Below, one piece after another: positions 34,081-45,400 of a stretch of 64,000 nucleotides of DNA. The notes under the pieces are model-generated. The model saw nothing but the letters and a program-made list of their open reading frames with translations. It did not search any database and was not told the origin of the DNA. The position numbers and the translations under genes are program-made. Each line of letters starts with the position of its first letter. The stretch's first letter is position 1. Source of the DNA: Phoronis australis. Lineage: Eukaryota; Phoronida; Phoronidae. The stretch covers positions 423,218 to 487,217 of the forward strand of contig NMRA01000225.1 of the NCBI GenBank assembly GCA_002633005.1, written 5' to 3'.

Positions 34081-37000
34081 GTAAGGACGCTGGATTTGCG
34101 GCTCATACTTTACACACGTGAATGTTCGTAAGATGGAGCCATTATTCACCAATACGAAAGACCTTCGTTGCCTGTGATCAAATGTCTTAAATAACTTTTA
34201 AAATGTTAAAAATAGACCAAAACATGTTCTTAAAATCCTAGATGATCACAAGTTTTTTTACATGCACAAAACTATTCCTAACCGCTATTTCGTTTTTAAT
34301 AAAAATTCTTGATTTTTCCTGTAGATTGTCGTAATTTATACAAACATAAATTGTTCACACAGAACTTGCAAATTCTGTTCTTTATTTTATTAACCACAAA
34401 ATAACGTCTCAAGTTTGTTTTAAGACATTTTACCCTGAAATCTCCACTGTCAAATCTATAATTCCTTGAAAAGACGGAAGTCTTAATATTTTGACAGCCA
34501 CCCCTCATGTTAGCACAGACTCCATAGACACACGATTGTAGCTAATAGCATAAAGAAACAAAAATTTCAAATTTCTTACGAAAAAATGTGTTCGCGAAAA
34601 CTTCGTTGATGTCCATGAATAATCTTTTTAGAAAAACGGATTCACGTGATAACGAAATCTGTGCATTGCTTTCATGCACTTAGGACTCTGTGATCACCTA
34701 GGAATTTAAATATAGCTGAACGTGTCAATAGTTAATACTTAAATAGTCATTTAAGAATCCAGTCAGCTGTTTCTGAGATACAATGTTTCAAATTAAGCCA
34801 AATTTGAACGTTTTCTAAGGTCCTACATAAATTTAATTCCTGTCAACGGTTGCAACCAATGTCTGTTACAGCAAGAGAAAATGCGAGAACAGGTCGGACT
34901 AAATTGTTTATAAAACGATTGTCATACTTAGACAATACATGTACGATAGGATTAATTGCAGCTTTTAAAATCGAGTAATATTACGATTCTCTTATCATAG
35001 AAAGTGCATTGCCGATTGGCCGAGCCGATTATTCGTTGATACTTGTTGCAGTATGTCTGTACCTGTTTGGAGTGTCCGTGTGCGCGGCCCTTTGTCTCAT
35101 AGTCTCCATTGCCGAGATAGCTATAGGTGAGTGACTGGTTACAATGCAGGCACACCTGGAGTATCATAGAATCGTTACTTACCTGCAGTTAGGAATACAA
35201 TATCATTGGGGTGTTAGAAATCAGTTCATTGATATGGTATAAGTAAGAATTATAGTCCTAATAATGCGCGCACCCAGGGGGGCTCGGGGCGAAGTGGGCA
35301 AAAAATTAAAGTCCACCTCAGAGAAACAAAAAGTCCGAGAAAACGAGAGAAAAGTCCACTAAAAAGGCAGGAAATACCAAAATTCGGCAAACGCACAATT
35401 AACAAACTCACAGCTTTGAACATGCTTTGTTTTATATTTATTTTTTAGTAAAAGGTCTATATTCCCAAAAATTCGAGCCCTCCACTTTTTAGGCTGGGTG
35501 CGCGCATGTTTGTAGTCTTCTTGCACGCCATACGTTGGTCACATTACGTGATCTAAAATCATTTCTATCCCAACTGGGGCTCGAATCCGGAACTTTCTTC
35601 TAAACTTTGAAAGTGAAGACTCTCTAGTTGACTGTTCGGGACAACCTGTCAATTAACTATTGGAGGCAGCCAGTGTAAATTAGTACATCTCAGCTGGATT
35701 CGCTTGACGCTGTTATTCTTGCACCCAACACGACTTCGATTAAATGTTAATTTTGCATAAGTGTGTACTATGAAGATCGTTGTTCGCATTACGCTAATAC
35801 ACACCTACATTCTTATCAAATGATAGAATAAATCACTTGCAAAATTGAATCTTTCTGGGAAATGCTGTTGGTTGCCTTAGGTACATGGACCCTTCCCCGG
35901 AGTTTCCAGCTGACAAGCCCGGAGGGTACGTTCAGAAACTGGCATTTTCGGGACAATATAAACGCATGGACATACATTTTGCAGAAGAGCGCGTGTCCGT
36001 ATCAACGTAGCAGTCTCGCGTAAAGCGTTCCTAATATAGTTTTTTGATTTTTTGAAGTTTAAGACGGAGTAAAATAGTTTTGTAGCATAAAATGTAACTA
36101 AAGAAACGCTTATTTTTGGGAAATATAATTGATAAATGTTGAATTTTAAAGAAAATAATATTTTTTGGTTTCTCTCCACGCCTCCACGTGATGCAGTGGA
36201 AGACGTTGATCTGTCGACATCATATATGCAATAGCCAATGGTAGCGATTTTGTAAGTTACGAAGACTCAGAGAACGAGCTTGGGTCATAGGAGAAGCAGA
36301 TAATGAATTAGACCTCGCCATACGCAGACTTTGAGTGGAGGCCGGACGTTCTGTTCAATACCTTTTTGTAACAGGAATTTCTTTGATAACAGATTACTTG
36401 CAATTGAAAATATTATGGTCCACCGTCCACTTTCCGTGAAACTGGGTAAAGTTTTAAAGTTTTTAAATTCAACTATGCCATTTTTTGTCCAAATACACGC
36501 TCTGGGTGTTTTGTCTGGAAAATGTCCATATATAAGCCTTGGAGGCGTATCTAAGAATGGCTTCGTCTGCAGAAAACTCCAATGAGGTGCCAGCTACGCA
36601 CCTAAACTTTATACGCAGTTTATACTGTTTCATAAACGATTTTCTCAAGGAGGCTGTCTTGTAATCCTCCGTATGACTATTCAACCTCTTTAGGTTCGTT
36701 CTACATAAACGACTGTCCCTACAACAGTCTCATCCCCGTTTACCTGGTAGTGGAGGGGACCTTCTCACTTCTCTATGGAAGCGCATGCAGCTATAGCTTC
36801 AGTTCACCTGTCTTTCGACCTGGATCAACCAAAGGGCGCTTGGATGGCGTTTATGTCTACCATGGATACGGTGGTTGGCTTGTTATGCTGTTTCTCTTCA
36901 TATGGGTTATTTTAGGTAAGTGGACACTATAAAAGTATTGTCCAAGAAGGAAGTACGATATAGAAAAAATGAGGAGTCAATGACGCCCGTTAGATAGATG

Positions 37001-38159
37001 CACAGGCGTATCTGGATTTGGTTGCTCAGGACTGAACCGGAGGGGGATGCCATAGGTTTGCCTGACTGTAGGCGTAGGAGTCTTCCCGTTTGCCATCAAT
37101 CTCCCCCATCGACACCAGTTTCAGCTCCGCCAGTCGATACTAAATTACCCCCGGCCCATTTCACTCCAGATCGCTAAAAAATAAGGCGACCTCGTATGAC
37201 ACGACGATTGAATTTCCCTTTGTCCCGGAGAAAAGAAAGCGCGTGACCCAGTTTTGGAAATCAGGCACGTCCTGCCCTCTCGTTGATGCCCGCGGAAGGT
37301 GAAGAGTTTCAGATCACACATCCAACTTTTTCACGTGTCGGAGTTGCAGCTCACAACGCAGCAGCACTACTTCGTTGGCATTTGAAGGGTGAATAGAGTA
37401 ATGCGACTGAGAAAAAACTTGTAAAGAATCAAAACAAATTACGTGAAACTCCAGAGACTCGAAAGCGAGACAGCAAATGTCCNTGCTTCACCGTCGTCCG
37501 CCATCACCCATTTCACCCTCCTTCACGGTATTTTTCTTTTGGACCGTTGTTCGAATCGTTTCTTGTTAGATGCCCCGAATTTTCTTAATCTCTGCCCGGG
37601 AGGGGTGCGATTGCTCTCTATTTTAAAAATGAATCACTGTGTAATATTTGATTCTTAGACCGTACTGTAATGCGGGAATGAAATTTTATTGAGGAGGGCA
37701 AAAAATAAAGGAACGACATCCCGAAGTTCCCAAAAGAGATTGTAATAAAGCATAAACTATTAAAACAATTCTGGTAGTAGTAGTTTCATAAAGAGAAACG
37801 ACCAATCTGTACAAAATGAAGAAAGTGAGGATAAACATGATTCTCCAAGTTAGCCTTGCTGACATAAGCTCCTTGCTGCGCAAAACTTTTTTCTTCCAGG
37901 AACAGTTTGGGTGTACGATGCCCGCGGCCACATCGTGACAGCGATGAACATAGACGGGACTATTGACAAATGTGATCCAAAATATTGCAATGGCTTCATG
38001 TTCCAGTTTGCCACTTGCGTCGTTATCGGCCGCTGGTGCACGTACGGTCTACTCATTTGCAGTTCGTGCCTGTTTGCCATTTGCATCTGCTGCATACGTT
38101 GCTGCGTCTCTTCCAAGCCTGACGAAGAGGCCCAACGACAACCGCTGGTCAAGCCGTAA
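33961..38159 (+). CDS. Four-pass membrane protein, TMEM272-like (copy 2, exons 2-5)
   Basis: Exons 33961-34080, 35052-35126, 36694-36915, 37900-38159, all GT-AG and all phase 1 like copy 1. They encode 225 residues after exon 1. Shared anchors with copy 1 are SLF in exon 2, SIAEIAIG closing TM1, CPYNSLIPVYLVVEG in TM2, GTVW after TM3 and ICCIRCCV after TM4. It differs by losing the PPxY motif (SASRKESLF instead), by a shorter, less charged TM2-TM3 loop, and by a longer C-tail SSKPDEEAQRQPLVKP. Two cysteines (CDPKYC) sit in the TM3-TM4 loop. No stop or frameshift is seen, so it looks functional. Exon 1 must end in phase 1. Candidates are a 4-codon exon at 33017-33029 (MET-A, donor GTAACC) and a frame from ATG 32434; neither is secure. 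Confidence 0.78.
35052..35126 (+). CDS. TMEM272-like copy 2, exon 3 (TM1)
   Basis: 75 bases as in copy 1; hydrophobic helix CLYLFGVSVCAALCLIVS followed by IAEIAIG; donor GTGAGT. Confidence 0.85.
35264..35507. mobile_element. 244-bp MITE with 14-bp TIRs, copy A
   Basis: The ends ATGCGCGCACCCAG and CTGGGTGCGCGCAT are a perfect inverted pair. The inside contains AAAAAGTCCGAGA, TAAAAAGGCAGGAA, AAAATTCGGCAAACGCACAA and CCCAAAAATTCGAGC. It lies in intron 3 of TMEM272-like copy 2. Confidence 0.8.
36694..36915 (+). CDS. TMEM272-like copy 2, exon 4 (TM2 and TM3)
   Basis: It begins GSFYINDCPYNSLIPVYLVV and ends LVMLFLFIWVILG. Both ends are phase 1. The loop between the helices is five residues shorter than in copy 1. 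Confidence 0.86.
37165..37485 (+). repeat. Dispersed repeat family, copy A
   Basis: It aligns with 42845-43170: CTTTGTCYCGGAGA, AGAAAG.GCGTGAC, TCTCGTTGATG, AGTTG.AGC.CACA.C.CAGCAG, GAGTAATGC and GTGAAACTCCAG in order. Function unknown. It lies in the last intron of TMEM272-like copy 2. Confidence 0.7.
37900..38159 (+). CDS. TMEM272-like copy 2, exon 5 (TM4, stop)
   Basis: TVWVYDARGH, then CDPKYCNG, TM4, then CICCIRCCV and a polar tail ending in QPLVKP before TAA at 38157-38159. Confidence 0.86.
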
Positions 38160-38192
38160 ACGCATGTTATGGACTACGTTTAATATCTGATA

Positions 38193-38198
38193 AATAAA
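38193..38198 (+). terminator. Poly-A signal of TMEM272-like copy 2
   Basis: AATAAA 33 bases after the stop codon implies a very short 3' UTR. Confidence 0.5.
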
Positions 38199-38479
38199 CC
38201 GTGAACACGACACGTCTGATATTATTAATGTTTCGGTACCCAGTATGAGTGTGACGAACACATTTCGCAATGAGAGTTCCACAAAAAAATAGAGGGGAAC
38301 AAATGAACGCGTATTAGCTGCAGTGTGAATGCTATTTTCTGTGTTTTCACCATGCTAAAACACAGCTCATCAGAGGTGAAAGTTTGTCATTTGAGTGACT
38401 GAGTGCAGCGACCATTTTGATGGTCCACCATCAGAAATGAAAAGGTTGAAATAAAAACCTTTTACTAAAGTCTCTTGAA

Positions 38480-38700
38480 TTTAAGGCAATTTGTTGATGT
38501 TGATTTGTCCTGACTGCTAGGTTTTTTGTCTCCCCAAATGGCTTATCTGTGAGAAGCTGTAGAAGTGCTGATGCAATGGAGTTTCATTTCTAGTACTCAC
38601 CAACTCATGCATTACCGTGGGTTCGAGTCCCACTGGGTCGCACTGCTTAACCATTGAGTCAGGTTTCCGTTAACGCCCCGATGGCATCTTTGCTTGACAA
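38480..38700 (+). repeat. SINE-like repeat with tRNA B-box, copy A
   Basis: GGGTTCGAGTCCC matches the RNA polymerase III B-box of tRNA genes. The surrounding TTGTCCTGACTGCTAGG, TGATGCA, GTTTCAT.TCTAGT and CACTGCTTAACC...GAGTCAGGTTTC recur at 44495-44705. There is no foldable complete tRNA. Confidence 0.6.
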
Positions 38701-38914
38701 ACGAATCCGGAATGCTAATCCAGGGCAAATGCAACTGGCATAAGCTCACTCATTCCTCCGACGTCTACTTTTTAATCACAAAACGAGAAATAAAATTCAG
38801 TCGGTAGGCCGGGGGCATCGGCAAGAGCTGATGCATCAGATTTGTACATGTGTGCTCCAAGGCCGAACTGAAAAGGTTGACGTGTGTCGACTAATCACCA
38901 TTTGCATCGATCAA

Positions 38915-38992
38915 CATGGGTGGCGCAGCACGGAAAAAAGTGGGTGGTAGTAGGGGTTGTGGTGCACCGCCCACAGACCATGATGTGCGGCC
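38915..38992. mobile_element. TIR element (MITE-like), copy B, partial
   Basis: CATGGGTGGCGCAGCACGG, GAAAAAAGTGGG, GTGGTGCACCGCCCA and AGACCATGATGTGCGG match the element at 17183-17300. The second arm is missing. Confidence 0.55.
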
Positions 38993-40261
38993 TAGATAAT
39001 CAGTTACAATGAAATATCGCCTCTCCTGCAAACAGTGCCCGTGTAGAGCCTACAATGGAGTCAGTGTTCTCACCAAGCGTGATTCTCGGAAAAGTCCGCT
39101 TTATTGTCGATAGGATACATAACAATAGTTCAAGAAAACATCGGACTGCTATAATGTGGTTCCGTAAAAAAACACTTGGAAATGCTCCTCTGGTGACCAT
39201 TTCACAATACGTTACAGCGTTCTGTCGTTCAGTAACTTTTCCAGACATGAGGGGTGCTGAACGTGCGATAACATCTAGCTCTTTTGTCAATTGCCCAGCT
39301 CAGTCTTTTGTCCCGTATGATAACAAGCAGGCCAATTATCTCCCAGGCTTCAAAGGAAACGTATGGTGGTTGCACGCTATTACCGAACGCTTATGAACAC
39401 AGTCAAACCCATGCAGTGTGTTGGTAATCCGTTTGGACAGAATAGATTGTCTTAACTTCTGTTATAGTTGGGCGATTTTGGTGATTAAAATTTGGAAAAT
39501 GATCAGCATTTGACGAGGAATTCAGAAATGCTATTGGTTTAAACTCAAATATGTTAGACCTAAACTTTCATGTTTATCAGCCCAGCCCAATCAGGCTAGA
39601 TACGATCTGATCGGAGATTAGAACAATTATCGAACAAACGAGCGCAGGCCCTCCAATCATCAATGCCAGAATGGAGTTAATCAGTCGTGTAAGATATTGG
39701 CTACGGGGGTGAACTTCCCAACTTGTTGTTGGGCTATAGAATCGAACAAGTTGGGAGAACGGGATGTCGCCGTCATGGATAGCTGTGAAATGCTACAGTT
39801 TCAGTAATTTAATCTATTGTAGTGAACTGCACTAAGAAAAATGTCCCAGTGTGTCTTCATCTCAGAAATTGTTGCTCGGATTCAAATGAGACTTTCAGAT
39901 ACTATGGTTTCCATGCACTGCTCTCGAAAAAGGCGAGAACCCCGGCACTAGCCGTGCTGAAGAGATAGGTTGTCGAAAATAGGACTTTTATGGTTTATAT
40001 GAAAAATCTCAGAACGTGATACCAAACAAAAACGAAGTGATAATTTAGAATATTTGGCAAACGGCGTCTTCAGTAAGCAACATTTATATCAGTGGCACAC
40101 GAAATAATCAGGCAAAGAGAAGCGGAGTTTTCTAACCGAGGGCGCCACTTATCGCTACAAAATTGGTCTCATCTTTTAAGAATTATTAAAATAATTGCTC
40201 CTTACTCAAATGAGAAGTGATGTCTGGGTTCACTAGAATTGCAGAACGAGTGATACAGACT

Positions 40262-40322
40262 CGAACTCACGACCTGGTGCATAGCGCGCGCACGCATTAC
40301 CATTACACCACGATTTAACTCA
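40262..40322 (-). repeat. tRNA-like fragment (probable SINE head)
   Basis: On the minus strand, TGGTGTAATGGTAATGCG resembles an A-box region and GTGAGTTCGAGTCTG a B-box, about 30 bases apart as in tRNAs. Acceptor-stem pairing is poor, so it is more likely a tRNA-derived repeat than a gene. Confidence 0.4.
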
Positions 40323-41056
40323 GTACTAATGTCATACTAAGAGACCTACTTGTTTATGGTTCACAGCGTTTGCACGCGAAACATACTTTTTTGTAATGCT
40401 TATTACACGGTTTGTGCCATCGATTCTTAACAAATTTGTCGTATTTAAAATAGTCTTCAAATGCCCAAAAGACCAAATCCGTTTTTCTTGTTGGCAATAA
40501 TGACGGGATTGCTTTGCTTTGGAAATCTAGTCTAAGATAAGGTTTGACAAAGAGAGTATTGCGAGTTTCTGAGTGAATCACTAAGGCTTCGATTAAAATT
40601 CACTTCTTACCAGCAGCTTGTTTTTTCATCGTCACTCAGGTTCCATTTTCTTTAAAAAATGAAGTAAATTTTCTTCATTGCACAGTGGAGCAGACGACGG
40701 AAACGGAGTCGTAGTGCGCAGCGCCACTGCCGGTCGCCTGGGATATCGCGGGAGAGCCTATACTTAGCCATAGTTCCGTTACGAATGCGCCGTGTTCCGA
40801 ATCTGACACTTGAAATTGGATTTGAGCCCCCCCCCCAACAATAAAACTGCACACATTTAAGTCTGTTTTCATCCGTATATTTTTAATTACTGGGGATAAT
40901 TAATAAACTCAACATTTCCCTANAAACGATTTTTTTCGTGTCAACGAAATGAACAGAATTTGCATATAATTTTAGATGAGAATGAATTTCAGACTATTTC
41001 CAGAGTGTTCTATGGGAAGTTCATCAGGATTCTAGAAGTTCAAGAGGATGTTGTAG

Positions 41057-41261
41057 CCCGTCTCGGCCTGGTCCGCCTGATCAGGACGGCTAAAACAAAA
41101 AGTCCGAGACTAAACGAGGCTAAAGTCCAATAAAAAGACAAGAACTACTAAAATTCGGCGAACGCACAATTCAAAGCTCTAAACGTGCCTCGTTTTTTAG
41201 GGAAAGGTCCACATCATCCCCAAAAATTCGAGCTCCCCATTTTTAGTGGGTACGTGCATGT
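41057..41261. mobile_element. MITE copy B (eroded ends)
   Basis: It shares the inner series of the 35264-35507 element (AAAAAGTCCGAGA, AAAATTCGGCGAACGCACAA, CCCCAAAAATTCGAGC) in the same order. The left TIR is lost, and the right end is GTGGGTACGTGCATG. Confidence 0.7.
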
Positions 41262-42288
41262 AGTTCAACAGGCTGGCGACTGGCGTGCGTAGAGTCGATC
41301 CTATGGTCCCACTCATTGTTGGTCAACTTGTTGCATACTGCGCATGCTCAATTTGTTCTATTTACAACAACACAAAAGGCTGAGTTGAGGAGTGTCAGTC
41401 GGGCCACAGACAGTGGTCGGTATTCTGAAGAAACGAAACTCTGTAAAAAGTCAAAATTTGGACGATAATGGAAAGAAATATCTCTGTGCTTGTTCAACGA
41501 GCTTAGATTATCCTCAACTCTAACCGGAAAGGTAAAAGTTTTCTTTTGAACCAAGTTCCTCTTTCCGTGCTCAACTGACAGTGTATCTGATAATTTTCTG
41601 ATATCTCTGTTCGTGTCTCCATAAAAGAAAGACTGTAGAAATGTTGCTCACTGCCAGTGCCGAACTTCGAGTGAAGACCAGTATGAGCAGGACTGTTAAA
41701 CGAATAAGTAAGAACTAAGAGACAGTTACAAAAATAAAGTTACTGAAAACTGAAAAGCATGTGCATCAACGTAAACAACTAGTGAATTACAATCTTTCTA
41801 GTCGCAGTAGTCTCAGTTCACATTTCCTGGCCTCCGTTCCGTGACGTAAGGAACTCCCGAAAATGCATGCCCAGTTACAGAAGTCTTTGCTATAGATATC
41901 ACACGTTACAAGAGAAACTTGCGATCTCACTAGCGTTTCTTGATGTAGTTCCGAGTCTTTAAAACGCAACCCAACTCTTTTACTTTCGGTGGTTATTCGA
42001 TCAGGGTCAAAGAGTGGGAGGGTCCAATTTTATGACTAATCACCACTGTAAATATTATATAGATTCACTTCCTCATTTTACACAGGTATACAGGTGCAGT
42101 GTCATGGGACCTTGGAATCTAAAATGTATTTAAGCCACATTTAAATTTGAATCTTGTTCATGTGGGTTTGTGTCATCTTCACATGGATGATTTGTGTCTT
42201 TAAAATCGTTTGTTTTCTACAAATGGCTGATATGTGATATGCCCGCCTACTGAAACCGTAGGTTTTTATCAACGAGGGATTGTGAGGT

Positions 42289-42441
42289 ATGGAGTTAGAC
42301 CCAACACTAGTGCAATCTCTGCCGCTGAACCAGAGGCAGAAACTATACAAACAGCTGAGGCAAGAACAAGTGAAGAGATACAGAGAGTGGGTCAAGAAGG
42401 AGGAAGGCCGTGGCAATGGGGAGAAGAGACGTAACAAAAAG
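42289..42441 (+). CDS. MYO16: MYO16 coding exon 1: start and MyPhoNE motif
   Basis: Residues 1-51, phase 0 end, donor [26 protein letters not shown] shows a basic helix containing R-x-x-Q-V-K-x-Y. An upstream frame without a family match was not used as the start. Confidence 0.92.
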
Positions 42442-45400
42442 GTGAGGCTTGTGAATGATTGGGTCGGTACCTCATTTAGACGATGGGGTACAGGTCTGAG
42501 ATTGGTTTAGCAGAGATTTGACGTGAAGGTCTACCTGATTTACTAAACGTTTCCTTTTCGGGTATTAGTCAATATAATCACATTTTTCGGATAGAAAAGT
42601 TGTTTTTGGGTACCATTGACTTGATGTGTCACGACTTGTAATATTACTATATAAATAATCGAGTGGTAATGTGACAATCATTACTACACTATAACATTCT
42701 GCAGCATGGTCAAAGAAAGTATTATTTGCGTTTAATGTATTTGAAGCTTGAAACAGTGATATTGAATTAACATCTATTAAGAATACTTAAAATCTAGAAA
42801 TTGATAAATAATGGAAAGAGTCATCTACATCAATTGGGCCAATTCCCAGATTACACGGCGATAGAACTCTCCTTTGTCTCGGAGATTAGAAAGTGCGTGA
42901 CTTCGTTTTGGAAGTTGCGCACATTTTCGGGTCTCTCGTTGATGTCGGGAAAGCAAAGAATTTTAGATCATGCATTCCTGGGTATTTGTCCAGTTTATCA
43001 AACTGTCTCACATTGGAGTTGTAGCCCACAGCACAGCAGTAATACTTCATTGGCATTGGAGGACGAATGGAGTAATGCAACCGAGTAAAACTTGTAAACT
43101 GAGAATTAGACATTCAACTACAAATAACATGTGAAACTCCAGTGGCACGAAAATGAGGCAACAAATGTGCCTGACAGATGTTTACGGCATTGTGGGTAAA
43201 TACAGCGAGATTCGAGTGTTGCTGTGTATTTCAGGATGGCCCTATTCAATCAAAATAATGGGAATGTAAAAAAATCTGGATTAGCTTCCTTTTTGTGCAC
43301 TGCTTTGTCGTGTATGATATAACACAAGTACAGGTTGGGGTTAATATGAGACGAGTTACCTCTTGTCTTCGTAACTATCTCTTTAACTATCTCTCCCCTA
43401 CACAATGTATCCATTTGAATATGTCCACCTTGTGTTCCAGGGGACGGGTGTTCATTTTGACAGTAGTGTGATGATGCAGGATGCAACCAAGAGGTTTGAT
43501 GATAGAGAAGGTTTGTACTGATCAGACCATATGGCACAAGTGCAGGTGTAAAATGTACTCGGTCTCGTGTAAAGCTCACATTGAGACCTGGTTTTGTTGA
43601 CATTGCAGGCGCAATTTTATTGTGGTCTTTGTAGATTTCACAATAAGCATGTGACAATAGTTGTCAAACACATGAAGTTGTTTAAATTCAAACCAATTTC
43701 CTCCATTTCTTCTAATCATATAAATTATTGAATAATCTTGTATCCTCCATGTGTTTTCTTTGTAATCTACTGATGTCAGTTTTCTTCTTTTACTTTGTGG
43801 CTGTGTTATTTTTCAGTCGTATAAAGACCGCCGTGATCACATTTGGACTTCTTTGTTTTTCACCAATCGTCATTTGCTTCTATTTCAGTTCTAAGTCTCT
43901 TGCCAAAAGTTCAATCGTTAACCATCACAAATGCTACTGGGTTTACACTGTTACACCAGGTAAGTCCCTATAACCCCGCGCAACATGTTGGGCTAGTGGA
44001 GGCCGTGATCCAATAATTTACAATTTTACATTTTATGTGAATGATAAACAACACAGAATATCTAAATTTGCCACGTGATGTCTCATTTTTGTACATTACT
44101 TGCTTTTATTACTTAAACGTTATTTTCTGTGTACATTTGTCGTAGTGTTGCCTTGACGACAACTTGTCTGTAGCAGAGATTCTGCTCAGCAATGGAGCTG
44201 CAGTGGACGCACAGGACTGTGATCTGTGGACACCCCTGCATGTTGCCTGTTCATGTGACTACCCAGAGCTGGTGCAGCTGTTATTGAATGTAAGTGTAAC
44301 CAATCTTTACTCTTTCACTGCCGATGTCGGCTTTTGGCAATTTAGGTAGTCGTACTTGTTTCCTGGTTGTTAAATTGTACAAACGAGAGGGGGGGGGGGG
44401 CTGATAGCAATTTCCAACATCATATGACCAATTTATGTCAGTCTTTTGATGATTAGAAAAAAAATGTTGAAAAAATAGATTTTTTCTTGAAATTTAATTT
44501 GTTAATGCTGATTTGTCTTGATTGCTGGGATCAACATCTAGATATTCTGTCTCCTTGAATGTCTGATCTTTGGTAACCTGTATATTAATGTTGATGCAGT
44601 TTCATGTCTAGTTCTCATCAACTCTGGTCACCATGGGTTCATGTCCCATTGGGTCACACTGCTTAACCCTCGAGTCAGGTTTCTAACTCCTCAGCTTGTT
44701 TTTAACTATAAAAAGCCTAAGACTGGTTCCAGGTAATCAGTGCAATGGGCCCCGTGTGTGACCTGCGCACGTCTCGTACAACGTGTATCAGCCAGGTCTT
44801 GGAATTATTTTTAAATTTATAACTCATGCATCAACTGTAATATTTCACACTGTGATCGAGTTACAGTTCAAGATCTGTTGTTGAGCATTCTTCAGAAGTT
44901 AGAAGGTCATGACTCACAATGCTGATTCGATGTTTAACTTCATTGTTTGAGTCAATGGCACTCTTCTGATTTTCATTATTTGTTTCTAGAATGGAGCGAG
45001 TTGTGATATTATGGACGTCGATGGATTGTTTGCCTTTGAGCATGCCCCTATGGGATCAGAGTCCTCCCATCTGGTGTTGAAACATATGGAAAAGTCAGGT
45101 ACACGTTCGCTTGTCCTCAGTATTCACTTCACTAGTATGTAGTGCTGATGCCAGCTGTTTGGCCATCAGAATGTCATGGATCAACGTATGTATATAGCTC
45201 TGAGGTTGGATTTATCCAATTAAAACTCTAGCAGAGATACATTACTCTATTGTTGGTCCTTTGTTACCAGGTATCGGGTTTCTCTAATAACTTTCAATTT
45301 TAAGTAAAATCCTCAATGGTCACATTCCTAATCTCGTTACGATGCCAAAAATAGTCTGTTCACAAGAGTATGTTATCATGTAACTTCAAATATTTTTCTT

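Larger units (their letters stand above)
38160..42288. other. Intergenic region between TMEM272-like copy 2 and the myosin gene
   Basis: 4.1 kb with repeats only: SINE-like copy A, MITE-like copy B, a tRNA-like fragment and MITE copy B. A 113-codon frame at 39055-39396 has no known domain. I cannot place the myosin promoter or any 5' non-coding exon. Confidence 0.5.

Noticed and set aside
35570-35645. tRNA-like minus-strand sequence with GGATTCGAGCCCC
   Set aside because: The B-box is good, but the acceptor and anticodon stems do not pair convincingly. At most a degenerate tRNA-derived repeat.
39055-39396. 113-codon open frame in the intergenic region before MYO16
   Set aside because: No domain recognised, and an overlapping antisense frame is equally long. 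I see no evidence of coding.
40262-40322. Functional tRNA gene on the minus strand
   Set aside because: A- and B-box-like parts exist, but there is no complete cloverleaf. Listed only as a tRNA-like fragment.
43250-43657. 135-codon minus-strand open frame
   Set aside because: It overlaps MYO16 exon 2 in antisense; the exon explains the conservation and the frame has no family match.
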